Notes: generated by a model not told the origin, from the sequence alone. DNA of 64,000 nt from an uncultured Flavobacteriaceae bacterium (GCA_943789455.1 CALSUE010000001.1:822001-886000), one strand, 5' to 3'. Counted from the first letter of the stretch, positions 47,296 through 57,446 are shown. Translations and numbers: made by a program.

Positions 47296-47738
47296 CTATA
47301 TCACAGAAAAGTTAATTTCTTGTCCGTTAATTTCAAATAAAACTGAATGGTACTTTGTTGTTTTAAACACTTCAGCTTCTTCTTCACTTATATTGTAATC
47401 TATTTTAGTACTATATCTATTGGCATCACTAGAAAAATCTGATTCTATTCTGTCTTCATCAGAATCAAATTTTAGAGAAGCGTCTTTAGCAGAAAAAGTA
47501 AGCTTACTTCCTTTTTTAGTTTTACATTAGTAGCACTCACCAAAATAGTTTCTAGCATTAAAAAGCCTCCTAATTCATTAATTGTTATGTACAAATCTCC
47601 ATAGTCTGATGTTGCATATTTAGCAATTCCAACACTTTTAATATTTTCTTCTATATGAAGATCTACTTCATTTCTATCTAGAAGATGAAAACTACTTGAA
47701 GATGAAAACACCTTGTCTATTTTCTTAAAAAAACCCAT
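47296..47738 (-). pseudogene. Small uncharacterised protein gene with an apparent 1-base deletion
   Basis: The first frame gives 88 aa (47472-47738; MGFFKKIDKVFSSSSSFHLL...), but its last residues (EVSLLFLLKTLL) are out of character. Adding one A to the six-A run at 47512-47517 (LKKG instead of LKKE) opens a natural continuation: SKLTFSAKDASLKF, then YSTKIDYNISEEEAEVF, ending INGQEINFSVI at a TAG at 47296. The restored protein is about 147 aa, soluble and acidic, with no signal peptide. I do not recognise its family. A homopolymer error or a true frameshift (possibly phase-variable) are the alternatives. It lies just upstream of the GT2 gene. Confidence 0.65.
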
Positions 47739-47776
47739 CTATTCAGCTTAATTACAAGCGTAAAAATAGCATAAAA

Positions 47777-47802
47777 AAACGCAAACCTTTCGGTTTGCGT
47801 TT
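47777..47802 (-). terminator. Terminator after the T9SS cargo gene
   Basis: AAACGCAAACC and GGTTTGCGTTT form an 11-bp perfect stem with a TTTC loop, followed by a T run on the minus strand, 24 nt past the stop at 47826. Confidence 0.85.
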
Positions 47803-47825
47803 ATAATAATATAGTTTATAAAAGG

Positions 47826-49996
47826 TTATTCTTTTATAATCTTGTAAGATCCTATTTTTCCTTCAGCACTTACTTTTACAACATACACCCCTGGTCTTAA
47901 ATTAGACAAGTTGATTGATGAGTTGTTTGTATTTGGTACTCCAGAAAACACTTTTTGACCCAATACATTAAAGACTGTTATGGCCTCTACATTATTTTGA
48001 GATCTAAAGTTTAATGCTTCTTTTACAATTGTTGGATACAACGTAAACCCTTCTAGAGTATTCGTTGCTGTACCTAAAGTTGTAGTTGTAACTCTGGAAA
48101 TTAGTTATATGAAAATCATAATCTGCTCCCGAAGCTCCACTATATGCATAAAGAGCAAATTTAGCTGTTGAAGAAGTAGACGAAATAGGTACTTCCGGCA
48201 TAGCTTGAGAGGCATTCGTTAATCCAGATGTAGAATCCCAACGATATAACTCTGACCATGTAGCTCCATCATCTTCAGAAAGAAACACAGGGCTACATAA
48301 TCATCGTCTACATCCATACCGTCAGCATCAGCTTCAGTACCATTCCAATCAGTTATACCAGCATCAATGTTTAGATAATGAGTACCAGCACTTAAATCAA
48401 AAGTAGGAGATATTAAATACTCATCTCTAGCTGTTCCATAAATATTAACTTTAGCTCCTTTACCTAAGGTTGCGTCATTTAAAAAATCAGAAGTACCCCA
48501 TGCACTGGAAGTGACTGTTGCAGAAGGAGTACCAAATGGTCCCTCAGATTCTGTAAATCCAGCAGGATAATTAGTAAAATCTGTACTAAAAGGTATTGGG
48601 GCATTTTCAATGGTTAGAGAATACTCTGCACAACCGATTGCCAAAGAAGCACCATTTTGTGGTACTACAGAATAGTAATAGGTTTCCCCATAATTTAAAC
48701 CTGAAATATTAGCTGAAGTAGCAGGTGCATCTATAACGCCTATTGAAGTTAAATCACCAGAAGTTGTCCCCCAGAAAATTTCGTATCCAGTAGGTGCTAC
48801 ACCTGATGAAGGTGCATCCCAAGTAATAGCAGCAGCACCATTATTAAATGACACATCTGAACCTGTTGGAGATACATTTTCTGCACAATTTGGTGCAGAA
48901 GGTAAAGTATAATACTCTAAGCAAAACTCAACATTTACCATAGCTGTACCATAATCATAAATTCTTATTACAAGTTCATCACCTATTTCCCAACCACTCA
49001 AAACTACATCACCTTGGTTGTATGTAGAATAAGCAATTTCAGTACCTGATGCATCATGAATACCGATATAAGGAGAACCAGCACCGTCACCCCAATAGCG
49101 TAACGCATCAGTTGTAGCGGTCCAATTAAAAAAGGCATCTACACCTTGATCTGAAGTTCCTTGACCAGGAAGCTCACTAGCTGTAAAACCTGAGTTTGGA
49201 AAGTCAATTGAAAAACTATAGGTTGAACAACCTGTGCCTTCAGGAGAAATTGTAAAAGGTAAAGTGGTTGCTGTTTCGAAAGTATCTCCTGCTAAAGGCA
49301 TAGTCCAAGAAACAACACTCCAAATACTATCGCCCTCTGATCCACCACAGTTAGATTGTACATAGATATCATAAGTTTCTTGAGAAGTTAAACCACTAAG
49401 AGTGATTGAATTTGTTGACACTGTGGCTGTAGTTCCGGTACCTTGAGTAAAACCAGAAACACCATATTCATAGGTCCATTGTGTTTCGGTACCTCCCGCC
49501 GTCCAAGAGATTTCAACTTCTGATGTTGAGGTAGCTGTAGCTGATAGACTTAAAGGAGGTGAACAAGATGGTGGATCTGGAACAACAATCACAAATGATG
49601 CTTCCAATTCTTCAGGTGTTCCTTCACAAGCCACCGGAACTATCAGTATCAGTACCATCACTAGGGGAAACCCCGCCATTGTCACCTAATAACATTACCA
49701 TAGGCTGTTACAGAGATTAGTGTACCATCCCAACCGTCATCATATTGGTCATAACAGTTTACATAATAAGTTCCTGGTGCTAGTGATATATCTTCATTAA
49801 TTAATCCAGAGCCATTACATTGGGTTCCATCACCCTGACCCCAAATCTGTGTACCTCCACCATTTACTTCCGTGGTAATACTTACCCATTTTTCACCAGC
49901 ATAATTGCCACCAGAAGTGGTTATGTTTATGGTAGATTGTGAATTTACCTCAAAGCAAAAGGTTAATAATAATAATAATAAAGTAATTTTTTTCAT
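47826..49996 (-). pseudogene. Large T9SS cargo protein gene (FN3 repeats, sorting domain) broken by about four frameshifts
   Basis: Four overlapping frames (49682-49996, 48219-49685, 48004-48288, 47826-48041) together read as one protein of about 720 aa. It has a signal peptide (ITLLLLLLTFCFEVNSQ), an N-terminal domain ending YDQYDDGWDGTLISV, FN3-like units (SATATSTSEVEISWTAGG; ITWDAPSSGVAPTGYEIFWG), a PPC-like unit between them, a jelly-roll-like unit (FSTDFTNYPAGFTESEGPFG) and a type A sorting domain (LYPTIVKEALNFRSQ to GSYKIIKE). Breaks are near 49687, 49632, 48290 and 48096. No in-frame nonsense codons occur elsewhere, so the lesions are recent or are assembly errors. Function is likely surface adhesion or binding. 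Confidence 0.75.
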
Positions 49997-50125
49997 ATTG
50001 TTTGGTTTTAGTTAATTATTTGTTAAAATAGGGGTAACATGCAAACTACACTTTTTCCGCCAAATAAGAAAAAACTAAGTGAAAAAAAAATCAAATTATT
50101 GGTATTATTAAACATATCATAAAAA

Positions 50126-50159
50126 AAATAGGTTTTGATTACTAAATCAAAACCTATTT
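50126..50159 (-). terminator. Terminator after fabI
   Basis: AAATAGGTTTTGATT pairs perfectly with AATCAAAACCTATTT (15 bp, loop ACTA), followed by a run of T on the minus strand. The rest of 49997-50183 holds nothing I recognise. Confidence 0.88.
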
Positions 50160-50183
50160 ACACTTTAAAAATAATTACTTTAA

Positions 50184-50999
50184 TTATTCTTCTATGAATT
50201 TATCCATTACAGCGTCACTTACTCCCATATTGGAGAAGCCTCCGTCATGAAATAAGTTTTGTAAGGTTACTTTTTTTGTTAAATCTGAAAATAAAGAAAT
50301 GGTATAGTCTGCACATTCTAATGCTGTAGCATTTCCTAATGGAGACATCTTGTCTGCATAGGCTAAAAAACCTTCAAATCCTTTTACACCACTACCTGCT
50401 GTAGTTGGTGTTGGAGATTGAGAAATGGTATTAACTCTTACCTTATGATCTCTACCAAAGAAATATCCAAAACTACGCGCTATACTTTCTAAATAAGCTT
50501 TGTTATCTGCCATGTCGTTATAGTCTGGAAAAACACGTTGAGCTGCCATGTAGGTTAGGGCTACGATACTACCCCACTCGCTCATGGCCTCTTTGTTATA
50601 TAAGACATTCATTACTTTATGAAAAGACACCGCAGATACATCCCACCCTTTGGTAGTAAAATCATACTTAGGGTCTGTATACAATTTCCCTTTTCTTACG
50701 TTAACAGACATACCAATAGAATGCAATACAAAATCAATTTTACCGCCCAGAATTTCCATAGATTGTTCAATCAAATGCTCTAGGTCTTCCATAGAAGTAG
50801 CATCTGCTGGAATAATTTGAGATCCTGTTTTGGCTGCTAAATCTTTTATAGTTCCCATTCTCATGGCTATAGGCGCGTTTGTTAATACAAACTCTGCTCC
50901 TTCTTCATGAGCTCTTTCTGCAGTTTTCCAGGCAATAGAGTTTTCATCTAATGCTCCAAAAATAATTCCTTTTTTTCCTTTTAATAAATTATAAGACAT
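50184..50999 (-). CDS. fabI: Enoyl-[acyl-carrier-protein] reductase (NADH)
   Basis: 271 aa SDR-like enzyme of fatty-acid elongation that reduces trans-2-enoyl-ACP. N-terminal LLKGKKGIIFGALDENSIAW is the FabI cofactor loop; the catalytic Tyr-x6-Lys is in PDYNDMADNKAYLES; TPTTAGSGVKGFEGF covers the substrate loop. It is the usual triclosan/isoniazid-type target family. It is the last gene of the bamD-to-fabI block, with its own -7 element (51030-51037). Confidence 0.95.
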   Translation of the reverse strand: MSYNLLKGKKGIIFGALDENSIAWKTAERAHEEGAEFVLTNAPIAMRMGTIKDLAAKTGSQIIPADATSMEDLEHLIEQSMEILGGKIDFVLHSIGMSVNVRKGKLYTDPKYDFTTKGWDVSAVSFHKVMNVLYNKEAMSEWGSIVALTYMAAQRVFPDYNDMADNKAYLESIARSFGYFFGRDHKVRVNTISQSPTPTTAGSGVKGFEGFLAYADKMSPLGNATALECADYTISLFSDLTKKVTLQNLFHDGGFSNMGVSDAVMDKFIEE

Positions 51000-51029
51000 C
51001 TCTTAAATTGTTTGTTTTTTATTCGTGGG

Positions 51030-51037
51030 CAAATATA
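51030..51037 (-). promoter_or_regulatory. Candidate -7 element of fabI
   Basis: Minus strand TATATTTG fits TAnnTTTG, 30 nt upstream of the ATG. The -33 position is not conserved. Confidence 0.4.
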
Positions 51038-51115
51038 ATCGTTTAATTTTTACCTTTCTATTTTTTATATTCTATTTGAATAACTACTAATTTTCAAAAA
51101 AGTAAAAGTCAACTA

Positions 51116-52768
51116 TTAATTTAGGAGCTCTCTTGCGTGGGTTAGGGCACTGTCTGAAATAGATTTACCACTTAACATTTCTGCAATCTCAACAATTCTC
51201 TCATCTTCAGACAATTGTTTTAAATTGGTTGTAGTAATATGGTTTACCTCTTCTTTATACACCTTATAATGCTGATTTCCTTTAGCGGCAATTTGTGGTA
51301 GATGTGTAATTGTAATTACTTGCATTTTACGGCTCATCTGAGACATGATATGAGCCATCTTATTAGAGATTTCCCCAGAAACACCACTATCTATTTCATC
51401 AAAAATAATGGTTGGCAGCTGACTGTTTTCTGATAAAATCTTTTTTATAGCCAACATAACTCGAGATAACTCTCCCCCGGAAGCCACTTTTTTTAACTCT
51501 CCATATTGCCCTCCTTTATTGGCAGAAAACAAAAATTCTAAACTGTCTTTTCCGTTCTTGTAATAATTTTCTGATGGTGTGTTTTTTATTTGAAAACGCG
51601 CATGAGGCATTCCTAAATCTGCTAATATATCTGCTAATTGTTTCGATAACTTTAGGATAATTTTACTTCTAGCATCTGAAATTTTCAGAGCTACTACATC
51701 TAATTTATTTGCTATTCCTTTTACGATAGTTTCTTGATCTAGTATGCTTTGTTCAGCGTTTTCTACTGTATTAACTTTTATAAATAACGCGGATTGAATA
51801 GTCAATAACTCTGAAATAGAGTTGACATAGTGTTTCTTTTGCAAATTATAGATTAATTGCAAGCGATTGTTTAACTGTGTTGCTTCAGAGGGGTTAAAAT
51901 CTACCTGTTCAAATGCAGATTCTAGATCTCCAATAATGTCATCTAATTCTATTTTAACACTAGAAATTCTGTCAGAAAGTTCTTGATATTCTTTTGAATA
52001 CGAATCAATTTTAGTTAATTTTTGTTCTAGTGAATACAATAAGTTTTGAATTCCAACATTCTCATCAGTTGTTAGTTGAAGTGCTGCTGATAAATTTTGT
52101 TTGATTTCTTCTACGTTATTTATTTTCTCTAATTTTTCCTCTAATAACTCTTGCTCGTCTTCAATAAGTTTGGCTTCAAGCAATTCATTATATAAATGAG
52201 AATTATAATCATATTGAAGGTGAGCCTCTCGTTGAGCATGTTGAATTTCTTCTAGCTTCTTTTTTTCTTTGGTATAACTCGCTAACCCACTCTGATAATA
52301 AGCTAGCTTGCTCTCATTATTGGCAACAGCATCTAACAGCTGAAACTGAAACTCCTGACCTGAAACTTGAAGAGTTTGGTGTTGCGAATGAATGTCTATG
52401 AGCCTAGCTCTAAGCGCTGATAAAACCAACAGCGTTACAGGCGTATCATTTATAAAAGCTCTAGATTTTCCTGAAGGAAGAATTTCTCTTCTTAAAATAG
52501 TATTGGTCTCATAATCGATATCTTCTGTTTCAAAAAAATCTTGTAAATTATAAGAATGTATAGATACTATGGCCTCAATAACACACTTTTTATTAGTGTT
52601 TTTCAACGTAGAAGAATCTGCTCTATTTCCTAAAACTAAACCAAGAGCACCTAGTAAAATTGATTTACCGGCACCTGTTTCTCCTGTAATTATAGATAGA
52701 CCCGAAGAAAAATCAATGTGTAATTCATTGATTAAAGCATAATTTTTTATCGTGATTGATGCTAACAA
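51116..52768 (-). CDS. recN: DNA repair protein RecN
   Basis: 550 aa SMC-like ATPase for double-strand break repair. It starts with TTG (LASITIKNYALINELHIDF), and Walker A TGETGAGKSILLGALG follows. Two long coiled-coil arms (about 155-360) flank the middle, and the second ATPase half has VASGGELSRVMLAIKKIL (signature) and PTIIFDEIDSGVSGEISNK (Walker B). Length fits the family (about 550). It lies 29 nt downstream of the penicillin acylase-like gene on the same strand. Confidence 0.94.
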   Translation of the reverse strand: MLASITIKNYALINELHIDFSSGLSIITGETGAGKSILLGALGLVLGNRADSSTLKNTNKKCVIEAIVSIHSYNLQDFFETEDIDYETNTILRREILPSGKSRAFINDTPVTLLVLSALRARLIDIHSQHQTLQVSGQEFQFQLLDAVANNESKLAYYQSGLASYTKEKKKLEEIQHAQREAHLQYDYNSHLYNELLEAKLIEDEQELLEEKLEKINNVEEIKQNLSAALQLTTDENVGIQNLLYSLEQKLTKIDSYSKEYQELSDRISSVKIELDDIIGDLESAFEQVDFNPSEATQLNNRLQLIYNLQKKHYVNSISELLTIQSALFIKVNTVENAEQSILDQETIVKGIANKLDVVALKISDARSKIILKLSKQLADILADLGMPHARFQIKNTPSENYYKNGKDSLEFLFSANKGGQYGELKKVASGGELSRVMLAIKKILSENSQLPTIIFDEIDSGVSGEISNKMAHIMSQMSRKMQVITITHLPQIAAKGNQHYKVYKEEVNHITTTNLKQLSEDERIVEIAEMLSGKSISDSALTHARELLN

Positions 52769-52797
52769 ATACCTTAGTTTTTAAAGATTAAATGTAA

Positions 52798-55215
52798 TTA
52801 ATTTTTTGGATAATAAACCTTTTTGTTATGAAGATTCGCATTGACTTTTTGTTTACTATAATGCAATTCAAAAAATGAGTCATTTGCCCAATCTTCATAT
52901 AAATTTCTATAAAAAATACTATTGGGGTCTCCTGACTGTCCTGGAGAATTTGTAGCTTTTGAGTTATCCCAATCCTTTGTATCTATGACTACTCTAAAAC
53001 TTGCTCCAGAAGACTGACGTAAATTAGATCCAGAGGAACCGGGAGTGTAAGCATTTCCTCCTCTTGGATAAGTTTTAAAGCTTACCAACTTATATATTGA
53101 GTCATTCACTATATGTTCAAGTGGATGTTTTATCTTTATGTGTTTGTACTCTTGTTGCCCGTAAAGCCATTTACTAGTCTCAGTTCCAAACTTAGATTTT
53201 AGCTCTTTATTAGAAGTTACAAAAGTATTTTTTAAAAATTCATCACGTTCTTTTGTAGATAACTTGTTGATTCTCTCAATTATTTTAAATAGCTGAATAT
53301 TTAATAAGCCTTTTACATTCTTTGGTACAAATTTATCATGAAACTCTCTAATAATAGTTCGTTCCCAATTTACATAGATGGTAGCTTCAACAGAAGTTGT
53401 TGTGAGTTTATTGTTCCAAGCAAGAAGCATCTCAACATATTTTTTATGAGCTGGATCTAATGAAGTCTGATCTATCATTTTTATCAACTTCTCTGAAGGT
53501 AATGAATGATAATCTACTTGTAAATCCATCATGTCTTGCATCGTAAATTTATTTCTAGACGCATTAGAAAGTACACTATTTACTCGATCACCTCTGTATG
53601 GATCTGACCATGAGAAACCAATAGCATTCCAATGCTCATAAAAGGCAGGTGTAACATTTTGATTTGCTGATGCAAAGAAATTCTCAGAAGGATTTACCAC
53701 ATGTGGTTTATCAGTTATGGGTAGGTATCCATCCCATTCATAACTTCCATCACCAAGTACAGGAACCAAACCACTATGAGTATTTCTTATGGGTGCTATT
53801 CCTACCGCTTGCCAACCTATTGTGCCCTCTTTATCTGCCCAAACCATATTTTCTCCTGGGATATGACTGTAATTACAAGCTTCTCTAAATTCTTCCCAGG
53901 ATTGAGATTGATTCATTCGTAATGAAGCTAAATACGGAGAACCTCCAATTTCTAGCCAACCACATCGAACACCATATGCTCTATTCCTATTTTCATCTAC
54001 AAAAGTTACAGGACCGTGAATAGAATACTGCAACACTATTTCGTGATTTTCTTTCCCTTTTACAAGAATAGTTTCTTTTATTTCTTTAAAATCTAACCAC
54101 TCTCCATTGTGCCAGTATTGTTTTGAGTTTTTAGGATTTATTTCATACACATACAGATCTTCAGCATCTGTTCTAAAAACGGTTAAGCCCCAAGCCCCAA
54201 AACCATTATGACCTATCGAAATTCCTGGAATTTCTGGCTCTCCTCCTCCAATAACATTCCAACCCGGTGCCACCAAATGCGTGATATATCTAAGTGAGGG
54301 TGCTACAATACTTCTATGTGGATCATTGGCTAAAATAGGTGATCCATTGAATGATTTATTACCTGAAATTGCCCAATTGTTACTCCCAATACTAAATTCA
54401 TCTTCTGTATCTTCTATCTTATCTGAAAATGAAATGGCTAGCGCTTCTTTTTTTTGAAACTTCTCTTGTAGATACTCTTTTTTAAATTTTATAGGTGTTC
54501 TATAGGCGTTATACAAGCCCAATATGTCTTGATCTAAATCTTCTTTTCTGATTTTTTTGTCAAGTTTTAAAGAAGGATCTTTAGGATGAAGCCACAGCAA
54601 CTCTTTTACTTTTTCTTCACCAATTCTAGAAACTGCTCTCCCAATATTTAATTCTTGACCAATATTTCCTAGAAGTCCTTGATGTCTTGAAATAACATCT
54701 GCTGGTGTCCAAAATTCTGGTTGAATATTAAGTAACGTAAATTCTACAGGAAGTTTCTCTGATTGATTTTTTACTTCTTCTATGTATGCATTTATTCCGT
54801 CTGTGTAGGAGCTAATAATTTCATAGCCATCTTCATGATAATGATTTAATTCATCTTTTATATTTCCTCTAAATTTAAAGAGTCTGGTACCTATATCCCT
54901 TTTTAATTCAGATTCTCCAAAAATTTCCGCAACGGTTCCTGTGGCCTGTCTCCTCCAAATTTCAAATTGAAAAAGCCTGTCTTTAGCGGCTAAATACCCT
55001 TGCATAAAAAAAAGATCTTGCTGATTATTAGCATAGATATGATTGATGCCATGCTTGTCTCTTAAGACCTCAACTTTATCTATTAATTCAAGTTGTTTTT
55101 TTGGGGTACAAGAACACATGAAAATCAAAATAAGAACTAGTGATTTAAATCTAATTTTAGTTATGCTATAAGGATCTAAAGAAAATGGAAAATGAAAATA
55201 CTTTTTATAATTCAT
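52798..55215 (-). CDS. Penicillin acylase family (S45) lipoprotein
   Basis: 805 aa Ntn-hydrolase precursor. The N-terminal segment contains a lipoprotein-like signal (KSLVLILIFMCSCTPKK) that begins about 23 residues in, so the start or the signal may be unusual. The alpha chain starts VEVLRDKHGINHIYANNQ. The autoprocessing Ser is in IGSNNWAISGNKSFNGSPIL, and the beta chain has NDPHRSIVAPSLRY and GGGEPEIPGISIGHNG. Such enzymes hydrolyse amides: beta-lactam side chains, N-acyl homoserine lactones or acyl-peptides; sequence does not choose. It is placed between porD and recN, a block that is otherwise housekeeping. Confidence 0.88.
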   Translation of the reverse strand: MNYKKYFHFPFSLDPYSITKIRFKSLVLILIFMCSCTPKKQLELIDKVEVLRDKHGINHIYANNQQDLFFMQGYLAAKDRLFQFEIWRRQATGTVAEIFGESELKRDIGTRLFKFRGNIKDELNHYHEDGYEIISSYTDGINAYIEEVKNQSEKLPVEFTLLNIQPEFWTPADVISRHQGLLGNIGQELNIGRAVSRIGEEKVKELLWLHPKDPSLKLDKKIRKEDLDQDILGLYNAYRTPIKFKKEYLQEKFQKKEALAISFSDKIEDTEDEFSIGSNNWAISGNKSFNGSPILANDPHRSIVAPSLRYITHLVAPGWNVIGGGEPEIPGISIGHNGFGAWGLTVFRTDAEDLYVYEINPKNSKQYWHNGEWLDFKEIKETILVKGKENHEIVLQYSIHGPVTFVDENRNRAYGVRCGWLEIGGSPYLASLRMNQSQSWEEFREACNYSHIPGENMVWADKEGTIGWQAVGIAPIRNTHSGLVPVLGDGSYEWDGYLPITDKPHVVNPSENFFASANQNVTPAFYEHWNAIGFSWSDPYRGDRVNSVLSNASRNKFTMQDMMDLQVDYHSLPSEKLIKMIDQTSLDPAHKKYVEMLLAWNNKLTTTSVEATIYVNWERTIIREFHDKFVPKNVKGLLNIQLFKIIERINKLSTKERDEFLKNTFVTSNKELKSKFGTETSKWLYGQQEYKHIKIKHPLEHIVNDSIYKLVSFKTYPRGGNAYTPGSSGSNLRQSSGASFRVVIDTKDWDNSKATNSPGQSGDPNSIFYRNLYEDWANDSFFELHYSKQKVNANLHNKKVYYPKN

Positions 55216-55354
55216 GAGCTTTCATAATTTGAAACAAAGAAATATAAATATAGTAAATAATACCTTTGAAGATACTTGTAAAATAAGACCTAAAGTAATT
55301 TTAGGGTCTAGAATTGAGTAGTGTCTTAAAAAAAGAAGTTAGTACTGGGAGTTG

Positions 55355-56242
55355 CTAATTAATTTTTCGCCACTTAGCACTGTTATTTGGAGATATTTTC
55401 TGAAGTACTACAAGTAAACGTTGTTTACTTCTAGTGTTTGGCCCATCTGAATAGAGGTTTACAATTTCGTCTGCTTTGGCATCAAAAAATAATCTTAACA
55501 ATGGGTTTCCGATAACTTTATTATACAATCTATCTAAAGAGATAACCGAATTTTCAATAGCTCCTTTTCCTTTAATTTTATTCTCTGCTAATTCATCAAA
55601 CCCTTTTCTATGGTAGCTATACATTGCAGTTCTAAATTGTTTTAACCCAGGAGACAATAAATTATCTATGATTTGAAACCTATTCTGAACACCAACTTGA
55701 TTAGACCATGCTGAAAGACCACTTTGTTGCGCTTGTAAAGTTACATTTTCAGCTTGCTTAAGGTAAGCATCTCCTCCATTGATGGCAAATGTATCTGCAT
55801 CTACTCCTAAAATTAGGTATACATAAAATGTAATCGTAGAAATTAAATTAGAATCAAATCGGGTTGGGTTATAAATAAACTGATCAAATTCATTATACTT
55901 AAAGTTAAAGTCATTATCTCTTATATTCAAAATTGGAGATTCATAGGATGTACCATAAACCGGTCTAGTAGACTGAATTTGAATAGAGCCTTCAAAAGTA
56001 TTATTATCTCTTTTAGTAATAATGATATTGATTGCACAATTAATTCGTTCTTGAGCTTTTACAGTTTTATCTGTCCACTTTTTTTGATTTACAAACTCTG
56101 AAATAGAGGTTTCTAGTGTTGTAAATACCTGTCTGTTTGAGCCTTGAACTTGATCAAAATTTATAGTGACTTTGCAATTTAATTCTTGAGAACTAATTGT
56201 TATTGAGAATAAAAAAATAAAAAATATGAGAATACTACGCAT
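55355..56242 (-). CDS. porD: Type IX secretion component PorD (DUF4835)
   Basis: 295 aa. Signal peptide SILIFFIFLFSITISSQ. Family traits: NCKVTINFDQVQGSNRQVF, CAINIIITKRD and the YVYLILGVDADTF segment, with C-terminal RLLVVLQKISPNNSAKWR, as in DUF4835/PorD proteins needed for type IX secretion in Porphyromonas and flavobacteria. It sits in the outer membrane or periplasm. It overlaps the end of coaBC by 8 nt, so it is coupled to that gene. It serves the T9SS cargo encoded at 23659 and 47826; the core gld/spr genes are not in this window. Confidence 0.87.
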   Translation of the reverse strand: MRSILIFFIFLFSITISSQELNCKVTINFDQVQGSNRQVFTTLETSISEFVNQKKWTDKTVKAQERINCAINIIITKRDNNTFEGSIQIQSTRPVYGTSYESPILNIRDNDFNFKYNEFDQFIYNPTRFDSNLISTITFYVYLILGVDADTFAINGGDAYLKQAENVTLQAQQSGLSAWSNQVGVQNRFQIIDNLLSPGLKQFRTAMYSYHRKGFDELAENKIKGKGAIENSVISLDRLYNKVIGNPLLRLFFDAKADEIVNLYSDGPNTRSKQRLLVVLQKISPNNSAKWRKIN

Positions 56243-57446
56243 CTAATTTTTTTAATATTTCGTTCATTATATCTATGGCTACATCTGATTTAGATTTCAT
56301 CTCGAAAGGAATAGTACGTTCCTCTTTGTCTATAAATGTAACTTTATTAGTATTTAAAGAAAATCCTGCTCCTTTATCATTCAATGAATTTAAAACTATA
56401 GCATCTAAATTCTTTTGTTTTAATTTAGTTGTTGCATTGACCAACTCATTGTTAGTTTCTAAAGCAAAGCCTACCAAAAATTGTTCTTTTTTAATAACGC
56501 CCAGAGATGCTAAAATATCTTTAGTGGGTTCTAATACAATAGCTAACGAACTCTCTTTCTTTTTTATTTTCTCAGCAGCTGCTTTTTTTGGTCTGTAATC
56601 TGCAACAGCTGCAGATAAAATAGCAATGGTTACTTCAGGAAAATAATGATGGCAAGCAGTATACATTTCCTCAGCACTAACAACATCTATTCTTTGAATG
56701 GATGCTTGAATAACTTCCTCATTACTTGGCCCAGTTACTAAGAATACTTTAGCACCTAAATTTGCTGCTGCTTTAGCAATTTCAAATCCCATTTTTCCAG
56801 AAGAATGATTACCTATAAAACGAACAGGGTCTATAGATTCATAAGTTGGACCAGCTGTAATCAAAACTTTTTTTCCGTGTAAAGGCATGCTTGATAAAAT
56901 ATCATTTTCCATAAAGGATACAATATCTTTGGGTTCCGCTAGTCTTCCTTCTCCTACCAATCCACTCGCCAATTCACCTTTTGTTGCAGGAATTAAGGTA
57001 TTTCCAAAAGCTTGAAGCTTTTCTAAACTAGTTACAGTTGAAGGGTGAATGTACATGTCTAAATCCATTGCTGGTGCAAAATACACTGGGCATTTTGCAG
57101 ATAAATAGGTTGCTATTAGTAAGTTATCACAAATCCCATTAGTCATTTTAGACAATGTATTTGCAGTTGCTGGAGCTATGAGCATATAATCTGCCCAAAG
57201 TCCTAAATCTACATGATTATTCCATAATTCATTTTCCTCTTCTTTTTCGTAAAAGGTTGAATGAACTGGGTTTTTAGAAAGTGTAGATAGGGTAAGTGGT
57301 GTGATAAAATCTTTTGAGGCAGGTGTCATAATAACTTGAACTTCTGCCCCAGATTTTATAAATAAACGAACCAAATTGGCTGTTTTATATGCAGCAATAC
57401 CGGCAGTTATGCCTAATAGAATTTTTTTGCCGCTTAGGATAGACAT
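56235..57446 (-). CDS. coaBC: Bifunctional phosphopantothenoylcysteine decarboxylase / phosphopantothenate-cysteine ligase
   Basis: 403 aa, coenzyme A pathway. The CoaC flavoprotein half (about 1-180) has LLGITAGIAAYKTANLVRL, the His in NHVDLGLWADYMLIAPATAN, and PAMDLDMYIHP near the substrate. The CoaB half has VLITAGPTYESIDPVRFIGN with HSSGKMG, then the ADVVVNA-like VADYRPKKAAAEKIKKK and FVGFALETN. It uses CTP and cysteine to make 4'-phosphopantothenoylcysteine, then decarboxylates it. ATG overlaps the rpoZ stop by one base. Confidence 0.95.
   Translation of the reverse strand: MSILSGKKILLGITAGIAAYKTANLVRLFIKSGAEVQVIMTPASKDFITPLTLSTLSKNPVHSTFYEKEEENELWNNHVDLGLWADYMLIAPATANTLSKMTNGICDNLLIATYLSAKCPVYFAPAMDLDMYIHPSTVTSLEKLQAFGNTLIPATKGELASGLVGEGRLAEPKDIVSFMENDILSSMPLHGKKVLITAGPTYESIDPVRFIGNHSSGKMGFEIAKAAANLGAKVFLVTGPSNEEVIQASIQRIDVVSAEEMYTACHHYFPEVTIAILSAAVADYRPKKAAAEKIKKKESSLAIVLEPTKDILASLGVIKKEQFLVGFALETNNELVNATTKLKQKNLDAIVLNSLNDKGAGFSLNTNKVTFIDKEERTIPFEMKSKSDVAIDIMNEILKKLDA

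Noticed and set aside
49961..49985. Trinucleotide repeat (six TTA codons) as a phase-variation tract
   Set aside because: It encodes a leucine-rich signal peptide; gain or loss of a triplet would not shift the frame.
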